The translations under genes and the position numbers were made by a program. Below are positions 37,404 to 46,112 of a stretch of 56,375 nucleotides of DNA, piece after piece. Location of the stretch: positions 1-56,375 of the forward strand of contig JANQMU010000113.1 of NCBI GenBank assembly GCA_028279875.1. Reading direction: 5' to 3'. Source of the DNA: Rhizobiaceae bacterium (GTDB lineage Bacteria; Pseudomonadota; Alphaproteobacteria; Rhizobiales; Rhizobiaceae). Below the pieces are notes generated by a model. The model was not told the DNA's origin and did not search any database. It saw only the letters and a list, made by a program, of their open reading frames with translations. Every line of letters starts with the position of its first letter. The stretch's first letter is position 1.

Positions 37404-38369
37404 CTAGCCCTGGTTCTCCAAGCTCAATAGCACATCGAGCATCAGAATGTCGTCCGCGGACGGCACCTTCGTGATTTCATCGGGTTTGGCTTCCATCAAG
37501 ATCTGACCGATCTCGGTAACGGTTTCCTGGAAGCCACCATTGTAGAAATCGACCATTTCATCGATATTGTAGAGACGAACGCCCTTCCAAGCCGGGCGGA
37601 AGTAATCCATCTTCGAGCCAACGGCTTTTGCAATCATGCCCTGGCCTTCCTCCGGGTTTTCACGAATGAAGTTGACCGCGTCGTTCCAGGCCAGGATCAG
37701 GCCCTTCACGGCTTCGGGATTGTTCACGATCCAGTCGGATTTGGCGGTCAGGAGGTCGCTGATCAGGCCGGGCTTTTCCGCCGCCGTGTAGAGAACCTTG
37801 TTTTTGTCACTTCTACCGAGCGCAGCGGAAATGTAAGGCTCGTAGGAAACGGCCACGTCAACGCGTCCAGCAACCAATGCCAGACCCGCCTCCGATGCCC
37901 CCATCGGTACATGCTCGATGTCGTCGATAGTCATGCCATTGGCCCGCAGCGCGTAGTTGAGAAGCAGATCACTGGTCGAGCCGGTTTCAAATGCGATCTT
38001 CTTGCCCTTCAGGTCTTTTATGGAATTGATATCCTTTCCGGCAATGATCGCATCGGCTTCGAACGCCAGGTCCATGATCATGAAACCCTTTTGGTCAACG
38101 CCTTTATTGTAGCTGGTGATCACACCGTTTGTTGCGCCGGCGATAACATCGAGATTGCCGCTGGCAAGTGCCGCCAGCATGTCCTGATCCCAATTGAAGT
38201 TGGTGAGTTCGACGTCCACTCCGTGCTTGGTGAAGAACCCCTTCTTTTCGGCAACCCAAAGCGGTCCGTAGCCGAGCCAAGGCTGAAGCCCCAGCTTCAC
38301 CTGGTCCGCCATAGCGGTCGTAACCGTCGCCACGGCCATGGCTGCAGCAAGTGCAAGTTGTTTCAGCAT
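37404..38369 (-). CDS. ABC periplasmic binding protein, TauA/SsuA/nitrate type
   Basis: The 321-residue protein opens with a clear signal peptide (MLKQLALAAAMAVATVTTAMA, cut before DQV; cited by its core AAAMAVATVTTAMA). The mature part begins VKLGLQPWLGYGPLWVAEKKG, core GYGPLWVAEKKG, the ligand-lobe opening typical of NMT1/TauA-like proteins. AGGGAGAAG precedes ATG 38369; the longer frame to 38438 overlaps the upstream gene and is rejected. It follows the dimethylformamidase-like gene by 29 bases. The ligand is unknown. Confidence 0.9.
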   Translation of the reverse strand: MLKQLALAAAMAVATVTTAMADQVKLGLQPWLGYGPLWVAEKKGFFTKHGVDVELTNFNWDQDMLAALASGNLDVIAGATNGVITSYNKGVDQKGFMIMDLAFEADAIIAGKDINSIKDLKGKKIAFETGSTSDLLLNYALRANGMTIDDIEHVPMGASEAGLALVAGRVDVAVSYEPYISAALGRSDKNKVLYTAAEKPGLISDLLTAKSDWIVNNPEAVKGLILAWNDAVNFIRENPEEGQGMIAKAVGSKMDYFRPAWKGVRLYNIDEMVDFYNGGFQETVTEIGQILMEAKPDEITKVPSADDILMLDVLLSLENQG

Positions 38370-38398
38370 TTCACTTCTCCCTGTTGTTAGAGTGTGGA

Positions 38399-40471
38399 CT
38401 ACATCGCAGCCAGTCGGCTGTTTTCCTGCGTTCGACAAACCGAGAATCGTTTCAGCAGGTTCAACGTGATACGACCAACGTCATTCATCGAATCGTCACC
38501 TGGCAAAGCGCCCAACCAGGCCACCGAACCGGTCGTGAAAATGCAGGCGCCGTTGGTGAGCTGGCGAAGCGTCATCTCCGCACACCGTCTTTGCGCCTCC
38601 TCGGCCTCTCCACCCTCGTACCAGCGGGTCGGGTCATGGAAGAAATCGTCGGGGAAACCGGTCGCGCGAGCGACGACAATCGTATCCTGCGACGTTCCTA
38701 AATGTGGATCGGTTGCATCAACCTCATATCCGGCCGCGCCCCCAAGGACGATGCCATCATGGCCGAAGGTTTCGTTTTCAACGCCGTTGAATATCCAACG
38801 GACATCAGGCGCGTAACTCTCATCCGTGCGCTTGAAAGGAAGCGCTGTTTCAAATCCCATCAGGGAGATGGCACTGCCAATCAGTGAGAACTCGCCCATG
38901 CCCCGGTGCCTGAGAAATCCACCGGGTTTATTGTTGATGGACAGGGCCAGCTCGGCAACCGGGCCATCCCATGTTCGCCCGGCCTCCATGGCGGAGCGCC
39001 GCAACTCCATAAGATCGTCTTTGAATGCGACACCGGCCGCAAAAACATTGCCTCCAAGGCAGCCGAGGCTTCCGCCCTCGGTGACAAAGCGCCGGAATGA
39101 CGCCTCCATTCCATCGCTGATATATTCAGGGTGGCTTCCGGTGAAAACACCGCTGTAGTCCTTGAGCGCGTCCGGTCCCCGCTCGTCCAGATCATGATCG
39201 GTGATGAGATCGAACCGGATGTCATGGCGATGTAGAAATCGAAGAAAATGAAGATCGACAGGTAAGTTGTGCGGAGAGCCGCTGAGCGGGTAGGTGTAGT
39301 CGTCCCGAAGCGTATTCTTAGGTTTCTTGTACGAGCAGATCGAAACACCGCTGGCATCTGAATGGTAATCGTAGAGCGACCGGAGATTGTTATCGATCGC
39401 AAATTGATGTGCGCGATCGTTGCACTTGTGAGGATAGAGATGTTTCGGAAGAAATTCGTCGGAATAGGCCAGATAAGTCGCGGTCGGGAGGATCACCACA
39501 ATCGGCGCAGAGGCATTGCTTGACGAAACGAAGAAAACGATCCTCTCCACCGTCGTTTCGCTCTTGATGGCGAATGCATAGATGCCCGCCTCGACATCTT
39601 CAGGCACCCTCACCCAGTGCGTGCAGGGCCAGGACAGTGGTGCCATATCATCATCGTGACAGTGAATGGCATCATAGTGGGTCGGCACCACCCGTGGATC
39701 GAAGCTTGATCCATTCCATCTGCGCGACAATGTGCAGAATGTCGGTTGATTGACCACATCCAGATAGAGAGCCTCGCCTTCACCGCAGGATTTCAGGGGT
39801 CCATCAGGCAACAATGTCGGGAAATTCCAGACAGCTCGGCCATTCGCGGCCTCAAGGACAATGTGACTGATCTTTGCATTGAGCGTCGCAGATTCAGGCT
39901 GGAGATCGCTGCAAATCGTGATGCTTTCGCCAAAAACTGCACCGGTTTCGGGTGGCGCATTGAGAGATACGTTGATTGGCGCAAATGGGTCTGTCGAACG
40001 CACATCGGCCTGCAGGCCGTTCACGCTCCGGGACAATCGGAAAAGCAGCCACGTCTTTTCAGGCAGCGCTCCGGATTGCGCCACAGGATTGCCTGCGACC
40101 GTTGCGACCAGCTTTCCGTTCAAAAGCCTGACTGAAAAATCGCCGGTGGAAACGACGGTTCGCTCCCCGGGATTGCGCGTCAGATAGAGCTCAAAGGACA
40201 AAGCTGTCACAGGGCCGATTTTGGTGACTTCTTCCTTGTTCAGTCGCAGGTATGAGCCCTGATCAAACGTTTGATGGCTCGCAGATGTCTCCAGTGGCTG
40301 AATTGGCCAACCAAGCTCCAGTTCCGTCGGCGTATCAAGCCTGGTAACGCAAACCGACGCGATGCTCTCCGAGCAGGACAGGTGGAGATCGATACAGCTG
40401 CCAGGCGTTACGGACCAAGGCGTTGTGTATCCGACAACCTTCATGGCACTGTGATCAACTTTTCGCTTCAT
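38399..40471 (-). CDS. N,N-dimethylformamidase large-subunit-like protein
   Basis: The 690-residue protein has an N-terminal beta-rich region, a LamG-like lectin segment at about 65-210, and a C-terminal domain of the dimethylformamidase beta-subunit family at about 220-680. Within it are PIVVILPTATYLAYSDEF (Tyr333), LRSLYDYH (Tyr367, Tyr369) and TGSHPEY (His447, Glu449). From memory, the dimethylformamidase iron is held by two tyrosines and a glutamate of an H-x-E motif, so this site looks conserved. No separate small subunit is encoded nearby. No signal peptide is seen. GGAAGGAGAGG precedes ATG 40471. It heads the operon with the importer and probably hydrolyses the imported compound; the substrate is inferred only as an amide. 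Confidence 0.78.
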   Translation of the reverse strand: MKRKVDHSAMKVVGYTTPWSVTPGSCIDLHLSCSESIASVCVTRLDTPTELELGWPIQPLETSASHQTFDQGSYLRLNKEEVTKIGPVTALSFELYLTRNPGERTVVSTGDFSVRLLNGKLVATVAGNPVAQSGALPEKTWLLFRLSRSVNGLQADVRSTDPFAPINVSLNAPPETGAVFGESITICSDLQPESATLNAKISHIVLEAANGRAVWNFPTLLPDGPLKSCGEGEALYLDVVNQPTFCTLSRRWNGSSFDPRVVPTHYDAIHCHDDDMAPLSWPCTHWVRVPEDVEAGIYAFAIKSETTVERIVFFVSSSNASAPIVVILPTATYLAYSDEFLPKHLYPHKCNDRAHQFAIDNNLRSLYDYHSDASGVSICSYKKPKNTLRDDYTYPLSGSPHNLPVDLHFLRFLHRHDIRFDLITDHDLDERGPDALKDYSGVFTGSHPEYISDGMEASFRRFVTEGGSLGCLGGNVFAAGVAFKDDLMELRRSAMEAGRTWDGPVAELALSINNKPGGFLRHRGMGEFSLIGSAISLMGFETALPFKRTDESYAPDVRWIFNGVENETFGHDGIVLGGAAGYEVDATDPHLGTSQDTIVVARATGFPDDFFHDPTRWYEGGEAEEAQRRCAEMTLRQLTNGACIFTTGSVAWLGALPGDDSMNDVGRITLNLLKRFSVCRTQENSRLAAM

Positions 40472-40539
40472 CCAGCCTCTCCTTCCAGGAGCTGGCAGCT
40501 ATAGATCTCCCACACCAAAGGTTGTATGCGATCTGATAG

Positions 40540-40545
40540 TACCCC
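40540..40545. promoter_or_regulatory. TACCCC half-site, possible upstream operator element
   Basis: TACCCC here matches the left arm of the two palindromes at 40591 and 40622, and lies 51 bases upstream of the first, about five helical turns. A single six-base match is weak by itself; it gains weight from the neighbouring sites. Confidence 0.3.
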
Positions 40546-40590
40546 TTTTTTCTGCCTTCCAGATTACAAATCTTCATTTCGGGTGGTATA

Positions 40591-40606
40591 TACCCCTAAC
40601 GAGGTA
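40591..40606. promoter_or_regulatory. Operator-like palindrome 1 in the divergent region
   Basis: TACCCC TAAC GAGGTA is a 16-base inverted repeat with one arm mismatch. It and the flanking TGTTT match site 2 at 18 of 21 positions, and the two sites start exactly 31 bases apart, about three helical turns, so they face the same side of the DNA. A dimeric regulator is the natural candidate. Confidence 0.6.
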
Positions 40607-40621
40607 TGTTTCGGCAAAAAT

Positions 40622-40637
40622 TACCCCCAAAGGGGTA
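40622..40637. promoter_or_regulatory. Operator-like palindrome 2 overlapping the LuxR gene start
   Basis: TACCCC CAAA GGGGTA is a perfect 16-base inverted repeat. Its last base is the first base of ATG 40637, and its GGGG also serves as the ribosome binding site, so binding here would block expression of the regulator gene: a likely autoregulatory site. Confidence 0.6.
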
Positions 40638-41443
40638 TGTTTGCGTGGGAGTTCGTCTTGGAAAACCGACTTGCTGCAACAATTCGCTCCATCGGGAGCG
40701 AAGAGTTTTATCGCAATCTGGCCGACTATCTCAGGATCTGCATCAGTTATGACAACATCATCGCGATGATCTGGCACGGCACGACGCAACCCCTCGTGCT
40801 TCACACGGACTATCGCGGCGAGAACGTCTTTCGCCGACTTGAAGAGGACTACCTCTCAGCCGCGTATCAACTGGATCCGTTTTTCCGCCTTCACGTGGAA
40901 AGACATGCCGCGGGAATCTATCGGCTGCTCGAAATTGCGCCGGACAATTTCTCCAGAAGCAAATATTTTCAATGGTATTACGGCGATCTGGGAATAACCG
41001 ACGAGATCACCCTGTTCTGCCCGGTCACAGCTCAGGCCACTGCAACTGTTTCAATCGGAAAGTCCGGCCCATCGGAAAAGAGCTTTACCGCCCGTGCAGA
41101 ACGACGGTTAAGACAGCACGAGCCTGTTTTCATGGCGCTGATCGAGGCCCATTGGTCCAATCAATCGCCATCCGATTCTCCAAGCAGACCGGAGCCCGTT
41201 CTTTCAGAAAGATTGAAGAAGGCGATGCTCAAGAACCATGGGGTCAGGCTGAGCAACCGACAATCCCAGGTGGCTGTTCTCATCCTGCAGGGCCACTCTT
41301 CCGAATCCGCGTCCCTCAAGCTTGAGATAAGCCCCCAGACTGTGAAGGTCTTTCGCAAACAGCTCTACAAGCGTTGCAACATTTCATCCCAGGCCGAGCT
41401 TTTCTCACTCATGATGCCCTTGCTGGAAAAGCGGACCAATTGA
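40637..41443 (+). CDS. LuxR-type transcriptional regulator
   Basis: The 268-residue protein ends in a LuxR/GerE helix-turn-helix: LSNRQSQVAVLILQGHSSES followed by LEISPQTVKVFRKQLYKRC. The N-terminal sensor region (about residues 10-170) is not an obvious acyl-homoserine-lactone domain. The open frame begins at ATG 40526, but that extension would be encoded by the operator repeats; AAAGGGGT before ATG 40637 supports the shorter start. It is divergent from the dimethylformamidase-importer operon and is the likely regulator of it, responding to the substrate or a product. Confidence 0.85.
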   Translation: MFAWEFVLENRLAATIRSIGSEEFYRNLADYLRICISYDNIIAMIWHGTTQPLVLHTDYRGENVFRRLEEDYLSAAYQLDPFFRLHVERHAAGIYRLLEIAPDNFSRSKYFQWYYGDLGITDEITLFCPVTAQATATVSIGKSGPSEKSFTARAERRLRQHEPVFMALIEAHWSNQSPSDSPSRPEPVLSERLKKAMLKNHGVRLSNRQSQVAVLILQGHSSESASLKLEISPQTVKVFRKQLYKRCNISSQAELFSLMMPLLEKRTN

Positions 41444-41484
41444 ACCCGGAATGCTTGAACGTAGCCAATGGCTGCCTCGATGGA

Positions 41485-42111
41485 TCAGATCTCGACCACA
41501 TGGTCGGGCAATTCATTTCGGTCGTCCGGACCGGCGGGAAAGTGCCGGGCCAGCAGCGCACCCGATTGCCGCACGGTTTCGATCAGCGCATCAGCCAGCT
41601 GCCCACGCGCAATGCCGGCCGTCAGTTCGGTGATCATGCGATCCCACTCCGTCTGGTCGATATGGACCGACAGGCCGTCATCGGCGATGATCTCGGCATA
41701 CCGCTCGGCAAGAGACACGAAAATGAGAACGCCGGTCCGTGCTTCGGTGGCGTGGATATTGCGGGCCAGAAATTGACGCGCCGCGTGGCCATGGGCGCGC
41801 CGGTAACGCAGCGATTTCGGCACCAGCCTGATCCGCAGGGCCGGCCAGACGCGGATGATGGCCAGTCCGGCAAGGAACGCGCAGATCTGCATCACGGAAA
41901 AGGCAACGGCGCCGATATCGAGCCAGTATCGAAAGGAGAGCCAGCCCACCAGCAGGGTCATGGCCATCACCATACAGGCAAGGACAAACCCGGCGGCCAG
42001 GAAATAATCGTCGCTCTGTCCGCAGACGACACAATGGATCTCGCCGCTGGTCTCCCGCTCGGCCGCCTTTATGGCCTCGGAAATGCGGCCATGTTCGTCT
42101 TGTGTCAACAT
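41485..42111 (-). CDS. TPM-domain membrane protein (second of pair)
   Basis: The 208-residue protein begins MLTQDEHGRISEAIKAAERE and has two hydrophobic segments (LAAGFVLACMVMAMTLLVGW and the one after DIGAVAFSV), followed by a TPM-type domain with ARTGVLIFVSLAERYAEIIAD. ATG 42111 shares a base with the stop of the upstream TPM gene (TGATG); ATG 42117 is an alternative. TPM domains may act in photosystem or membrane-protein maintenance in other lineages; the function here is unknown. It is the last gene of the lemA cluster. Confidence 0.83.
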   Translation of the reverse strand: MLTQDEHGRISEAIKAAERETSGEIHCVVCGQSDDYFLAAGFVLACMVMAMTLLVGWLSFRYWLDIGAVAFSVMQICAFLAGLAIIRVWPALRIRLVPKSLRYRRAHGHAARQFLARNIHATEARTGVLIFVSLAERYAEIIADDGLSVHIDQTEWDRMITELTAGIARGQLADALIETVRQSGALLARHFPAGPDDRNELPDHVVEI

Positions 42112-42929
42112 CACCATCCGCCCGATGCGCCCCCTCCGCCCGACGACCCGCCGCCGCCGGAAAATCCGCTGGAGCGGCTGGAACTGCTGCGCCGTCCGGA
42201 ACTGCCGCCCGATGAACTGCTGGAATAGCTGACGCGCACGCCCATCCATTTATAAAGGCCGGGACCGATCTTCCGGCCGAAAATCGGCGCCAGCAGCGCC
42301 AATAGGAACATGCCGCCGAAAATCGATACGAAGATACCCATGAAGATCCACGCGAACAGCTCGGGACCCAAATCGGCCTGCTCGTCATAACGTTCGGCGC
42401 GGGCCTGCAACTCGGCCTCATTGCCCTCCAGCACGGCGATGATGTCCTCCGTGCCCAGCCGGATCCCCTCTTCGAAATCACCGCCGCGAAACTGCGGCAC
42501 GATCGTATCGTCGATAATCAGCTTGGCGAGCGCATCGGTCAGCGTGCCCTCCAGCCCGTAGCCCACCTCGATGCGCAGCTTGCGGTCATCGACCGCCACC
42601 AGCAGAAGGACGCCGTTATTTTCCTCCGCCTGGCCAAGACCCCAGTGCCGGAATAGCCGGTTGGCATATTCCTCGATGGTCAGGCCCTGCGTGTCGGCAA
42701 TCGTCGCCACGACGATCTGGTCGGACGATCGGCTTTCATGGGCGGCGAGGCGATCCGCGATCCGGGATTCGGTTTCCGATGACAGGATGCCGGCCCCGTC
42801 AACGACACGCCCGGTCAGATCCGGAAAGGTCTGGGCCATCGCCAGGCCGGCGGCGATGAGCCAGATCAGCAGCGCCGGCAGCGTCAACCGAAAGATCGCG
42901 CCACGGGCAGGGATGTGACGATCAGTCAA
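42111..42929 (-). CDS. TPM-domain protein with Gly/Ser-rich tail (first of pair)
   Basis: The 272-residue protein has an N-terminal hydrophobic signal or anchor (LPALLIWLIAAGLAMAQ), a periplasmic TPM domain (VVDGAGILSSETESRIADRL, ENNGVLLLVAVDDRKLRIEV), a second membrane segment and a tail of Ser/Gly runs ending GGGGASGGW, as usual for YgcG-type proteins. No ATG fits; TTG 42929 overlaps the lemA stop, with AAGGTGG just upstream. An ATG at 42956 inside lemA is the alternative. Paired lemA-TPM genes are common, with unknown function. Confidence 0.83.
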   Translation of the reverse strand: MTDRHIPARGAIFRLTLPALLIWLIAAGLAMAQTFPDLTGRVVDGAGILSSETESRIADRLAAHESRSSDQIVVATIADTQGLTIEEYANRLFRHWGLGQAEENNGVLLLVAVDDRKLRIEVGYGLEGTLTDALAKLIIDDTIVPQFRGGDFEEGIRLGTEDIIAVLEGNEAELQARAERYDEQADLGPELFAWIFMGIFVSIFGGMFLLALLAPIFGRKIGPGLYKWMGVRVSYSSSSSGGSSGRRSSSSRSSGFSGGGGSSGGGGASGGW

Positions 42930-43542
42930 AATCCACCTTCGGCAGCGCCTGCGCATCGGCGTCGATGGTGAAGGTCTGCATCGGCACCGCATCGGGATAG
43001 AGGAAGGACGCCCACCACCGTCCCGGGAATGTTTTCAGCTCCGTATTATAGCGGCGGACCGCTTCGATATAGTCCCGCCTGGCGACGGCGATGCGGTTTT
43101 CGGTTCCCTCGAGCTGCGACTGCAGCGCCAGGAAATTCTGGTTGGATTTCAGATCCGGATAGCTCTCCGACACCGCCAGCAGCCGGGTCAGGGCCGATGT
43201 CAGCGCCGACTGGCTTTCCTGGATTTGCTGGAACGCGGCCGGATCGGTCAGGACATCGGACGGGATCTGCACTGATGTCGCCCTGGCCCGGGCCTCGGTA
43301 ACCGAGGTCAGCACATCCCTTTCCTGCGCCGCAAAGCCCTTCACCGTCTCCACCAGGTTGGGAATGAGATCGGACCGCCGCTGATATTGGTTGAGCACCT
43401 GGCTCCAGGCCGCCTTGGCCTGTTCCTCATAGGTCGGAATGGCATTGATCCCGCAGCCGCTCAGCACCAGCAGGCTTACCATCATCGCAAGGATCGCGCC
43501 GATCCGGCGCGGTCCCGCGGCGAGGTCGCATCGTGTATTCAT
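42922..43542 (-). CDS. lemA: LemA-family lipoprotein
   Basis: The 206-residue protein has a lipoprotein signal with lipobox LVLSGC, Cys30 being the lipidated residue. The mature part begins with YEEQAKAAWSQVLNQYQRR and continues as the LemA helical bundle (SDLIPNLVETVKGFAAQER). The start at ATG 43542 places the signal correctly; ATG 43551 is possible. It is the first gene of a three-gene cluster with two TPM proteins and is divergent from the RND-like gene across 229 bases, in which I see no clear motif. Confidence 0.93.
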   Translation of the reverse strand: MNTRCDLAAGPRRIGAILAMMVSLLVLSGCGINAIPTYEEQAKAAWSQVLNQYQRRSDLIPNLVETVKGFAAQERDVLTSVTEARARATSVQIPSDVLTDPAAFQQIQESQSALTSALTRLLAVSESYPDLKSNQNFLALQSQLEGTENRIAVARRDYIEAVRRYNTELKTFPGRWWASFLYPDAVPMQTFTIDADAQALPKVDFD

Positions 43543-43771
43543 TCCGGTCATCCCAGTTGGTCGGGGCGAACATATAGGAAGCGCGACAACAGGAAAACGG
43601 TCTGGCGGCACACGTCACCGCTTTTCTTTCGCACCACGCCATCGCCCGGCCGTTTGATCGAACGGCGCGGTCGGTGTCATAATAGGCCATGGGCAGAACC
43701 ACGATCCCCTCCGCGCCGCCCGCAACGCCCGCTTCACCGTCCCGAAAGCGCTCCGGTTTGAGGAAACCCCG

Positions 43772-45988
43772 GTGATCAGACCGCTGTTCCGCTTCGGTTT
43801 CGGTCTTGAAAACCTTGGATTGCTGGCGGCCCGGCGCAAATCGATTTCGGCGCTGGTGATCCTGCTTGCGACCATCGCATCGGTCGCCATGCTACCGTCG
43901 CTACAATTCAACGGGGATGTCGCAACGCTTCTGAAATCCGAGCGCAAGGCCTATGCCGACTATCAGCGGCTGGTCGACGGTTTCCCGGAGGTCGCAAGTT
44001 CCGTGACACTGCATCTGAGCACCGGCGGCCAAAGCCTCGTTTCCAAATCCGGCCTGCAACGCCTGACGGATTTCCAGCTCGACCTGAACCTGCTCGACCC
44101 GGTGGAACGGGTGGTTTCGCCCCTCTCCTTGAGACGATTCGACCGGGACCGGAAGCGCCTGGTTCCCGCCATCCCGACCGACCCGGCTGACGATGATGCC
44201 GTCGTGGCAGCCGTCGAGGCGGCGCTGTCCGACCAAATCGGCCTGGGCAGCTTCCTGTCGGACGACGGCGATTCGGCCATGGTGCTGATCGTCCTGGCAC
44301 GGGTCGACGACCCTTCGATAAGCCGGCTAATAAAGCTGTTCGAGGATATCGACCGGGCCGCCGGAACCGCGGGGTTCACGGTCTTGAAATCCGGCAGTGC
44401 CGTGATCCAGGCCGAACTGGTCGGCCACCTGGTCCGCGATCAGATCGTCGTCACACTGCTCGGCATTGCCGCGGGCATCGTCATCGCCTTTCTTGTTTTC
44501 CGCGACTGGCGTGCCGTTCTGCTGTGCTCAAGCACCGCCTCGCTTGCTTTGTTGTGGACGCTCGCCGCCATGGCGGCGCTCGGCCGACCGCTTGATGCGA
44601 TGACGACCATCCTGCCGATCCTCGGCAGTATTCTCGCCTTTGCCGACGGGCTGCACCTGCTGTCCCACTGGCGACGGCGGCTTTACGATGGAGAGGCGGC
44701 GCAGGAAGCACTGATCCGGACGATCCGCGAAATCGGACCGGCCACCGGCCTGACATCGGTCACCACAGCACTGGCCTTTGCGGCCATGGCAGTGGCCGCG
44801 CCGGCACTCGCCAATCTGGCTCTTTTCGGCATGCTGACCGTGGCGATCGCCTTTCTTGCCTCTATTGTCGCGCTGCCCGTCGGCTGTGCCTGGATGGCCT
44901 CATATTTCGTCATGCCGGGCGCGTCGGGGGTCGTGTCTGCGCGCTGGCTGGCGGCCCTGACCGATCGGTCTGCCTTAAAGTATCCGCGTGCGGTCGCCGT
45001 CGGCGCGCTGGTCCTGATCACCGCCTTTTTCGCAATTCACCTGGCCTATGAGCCGTCATTCAGCGCCGTGGAAAACCTGCCCGCCGCCTCACAGACCCGG
45101 CAGGCCGAGGCGGCATTGACAGCCGATTTCGGTGGTTCGGATCGGATTTTCGCGATCGTGCCGTTCGATCATCACCAAACTGGAGGCAACGGTCCCGCCC
45201 TTGAGCCGCTGCTGGCGGCCCATGACGCGCTGGCGGCCGAGCTCGGAGCCGGGCAGGTCGCGTCCGTCGCCGGCCTGCTGCGGCAGGCCGGTGCCGACCG
45301 GGTTGCCGAAACCGAAGCCGCCGAACTCATCGCCGCCTCGGCTTCCCGCGACGGCCGGTCGCAACTGGTGATCGGGACGATACCGGCAGCCACGCCGGCG
45401 GCGGAGCTGCAAGGACTATATGAAAGACTGTCGGCGGACCCGGCCCTTGCCGGGGTGACCATCACGGGTTTTCCGATCATGGCGGCCTTCGAGGCCACCC
45501 ATATCATCGACCGGTTGAAATCGGGCCTGCTGCTGGCGGTCGCGCTGGCCGCCGGCATTGTCGGCCTCGTGTGCCGGTCCCCGCGGGTGTTTTTCGCCGT
45601 TGCCGCCGCCAATCTTCTTGTCGTCTTGTTGATCGAGGCCGGCGCCTGGGCGATCGGACAGCCCGGTGAGTTCGCGCTCTACATCGCCCTGACCATAGCG
45701 CTCGGTATCGGCATCGACGATTCTGTTCACATTCTCAATCTGATGCGCCAGCCGGCCGGAACGGCGTTGCCCGAAACCCGCATCCGCCACGCCATCGCCC
45801 GGGCGGCGCCAGCGCTGGCCGGTTCGACGATCGTCCTGTGCGCCAATATCCTGGTCACCGCCGTCAGCGTGCTGCCGGTCGTAACCTTCATCGGGCTGAC
45901 CATTTCACTAACTCTTGCATTGGCTTTGATCGCCAATGTTATAATATTGCCTGCGATGCTGGCGGTTGGACGGAAACGCGAGGCTTAG
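43772..45988 (+). CDS. RND/MMPL-superfamily membrane transporter
   Basis: The 738-residue protein has the MMPL layout: one N-terminal membrane helix, a large periplasmic loop, five or more helices (LLGIAAGIVIAFLVFRDWRA onward), a second loop, and a final helix bundle with LTIALGIGIDDSVHILNLMR, a conserved proton-relay-type region. The start is GTG 43772 with AGGAAA upstream. Family members move lipids, hopanoids or sterols. It heads a close-packed operon with an SRPBCC protein, a P450 and a DUF3833 lipoprotein, which fits a role in exporting or placing a modified lipid. Confidence 0.87.
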   Translation: MIRPLFRFGFGLENLGLLAARRKSISALVILLATIASVAMLPSLQFNGDVATLLKSERKAYADYQRLVDGFPEVASSVTLHLSTGGQSLVSKSGLQRLTDFQLDLNLLDPVERVVSPLSLRRFDRDRKRLVPAIPTDPADDDAVVAAVEAALSDQIGLGSFLSDDGDSAMVLIVLARVDDPSISRLIKLFEDIDRAAGTAGFTVLKSGSAVIQAELVGHLVRDQIVVTLLGIAAGIVIAFLVFRDWRAVLLCSSTASLALLWTLAAMAALGRPLDAMTTILPILGSILAFADGLHLLSHWRRRLYDGEAAQEALIRTIREIGPATGLTSVTTALAFAAMAVAAPALANLALFGMLTVAIAFLASIVALPVGCAWMASYFVMPGASGVVSARWLAALTDRSALKYPRAVAVGALVLITAFFAIHLAYEPSFSAVENLPAASQTRQAEAALTADFGGSDRIFAIVPFDHHQTGGNGPALEPLLAAHDALAAELGAGQVASVAGLLRQAGADRVAETEAAELIAASASRDGRSQLVIGTIPAATPAAELQGLYERLSADPALAGVTITGFPIMAAFEATHIIDRLKSGLLLAVALAAGIVGLVCRSPRVFFAVAAANLLVVLLIEAGAWAIGQPGEFALYIALTIALGIGIDDSVHILNLMRQPAGTALPETRIRHAIARAAPALAGSTIVLCANILVTAVSVLPVVTFIGLTISLTLALALIANVIILPAMLAVGRKREA

Positions 45989-46004
45989 AGCATCGGGGGG
46001 AGAT

Positions 46005-46112
46005 ATGACAATCGACGAGTTGCAGGCGGAACGCGGCCGGCGCGTGCGTTCGGCGTCTGCGTGCCGTGCCGCACCAGCAGGCCCCGGAGCGGGGAGCCAT
46101 GCTCTTCGGTAG
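46005..46112 (+). CDS. Possible 35-codon leader ORF before the SRPBCC gene
   Basis: GGGGGGAGAT directly precedes ATG 46005, the strongest ribosome binding site in this operon. The frame runs 35 codons, begins MTIDELQAERGRR, and stops at 46110-46112, overlapping the SRPBCC start at 46099 by 14 bases. It has no recognisable family. It may be a translational-coupling leader or the remnant of a longer N-terminus lost by frameshift. Confidence 0.35.
   Translation: MTIDELQAERGRRVRSASACRAAPAGPGAGSHALR

Noticed and set aside
34377..41484. Search for direct repeats, integrase or tRNA at the ends of the low-GC module
   Set aside because: I saw no matching end repeats, recombinase gene or tRNA, so I do not call it a mobile element despite the base composition.
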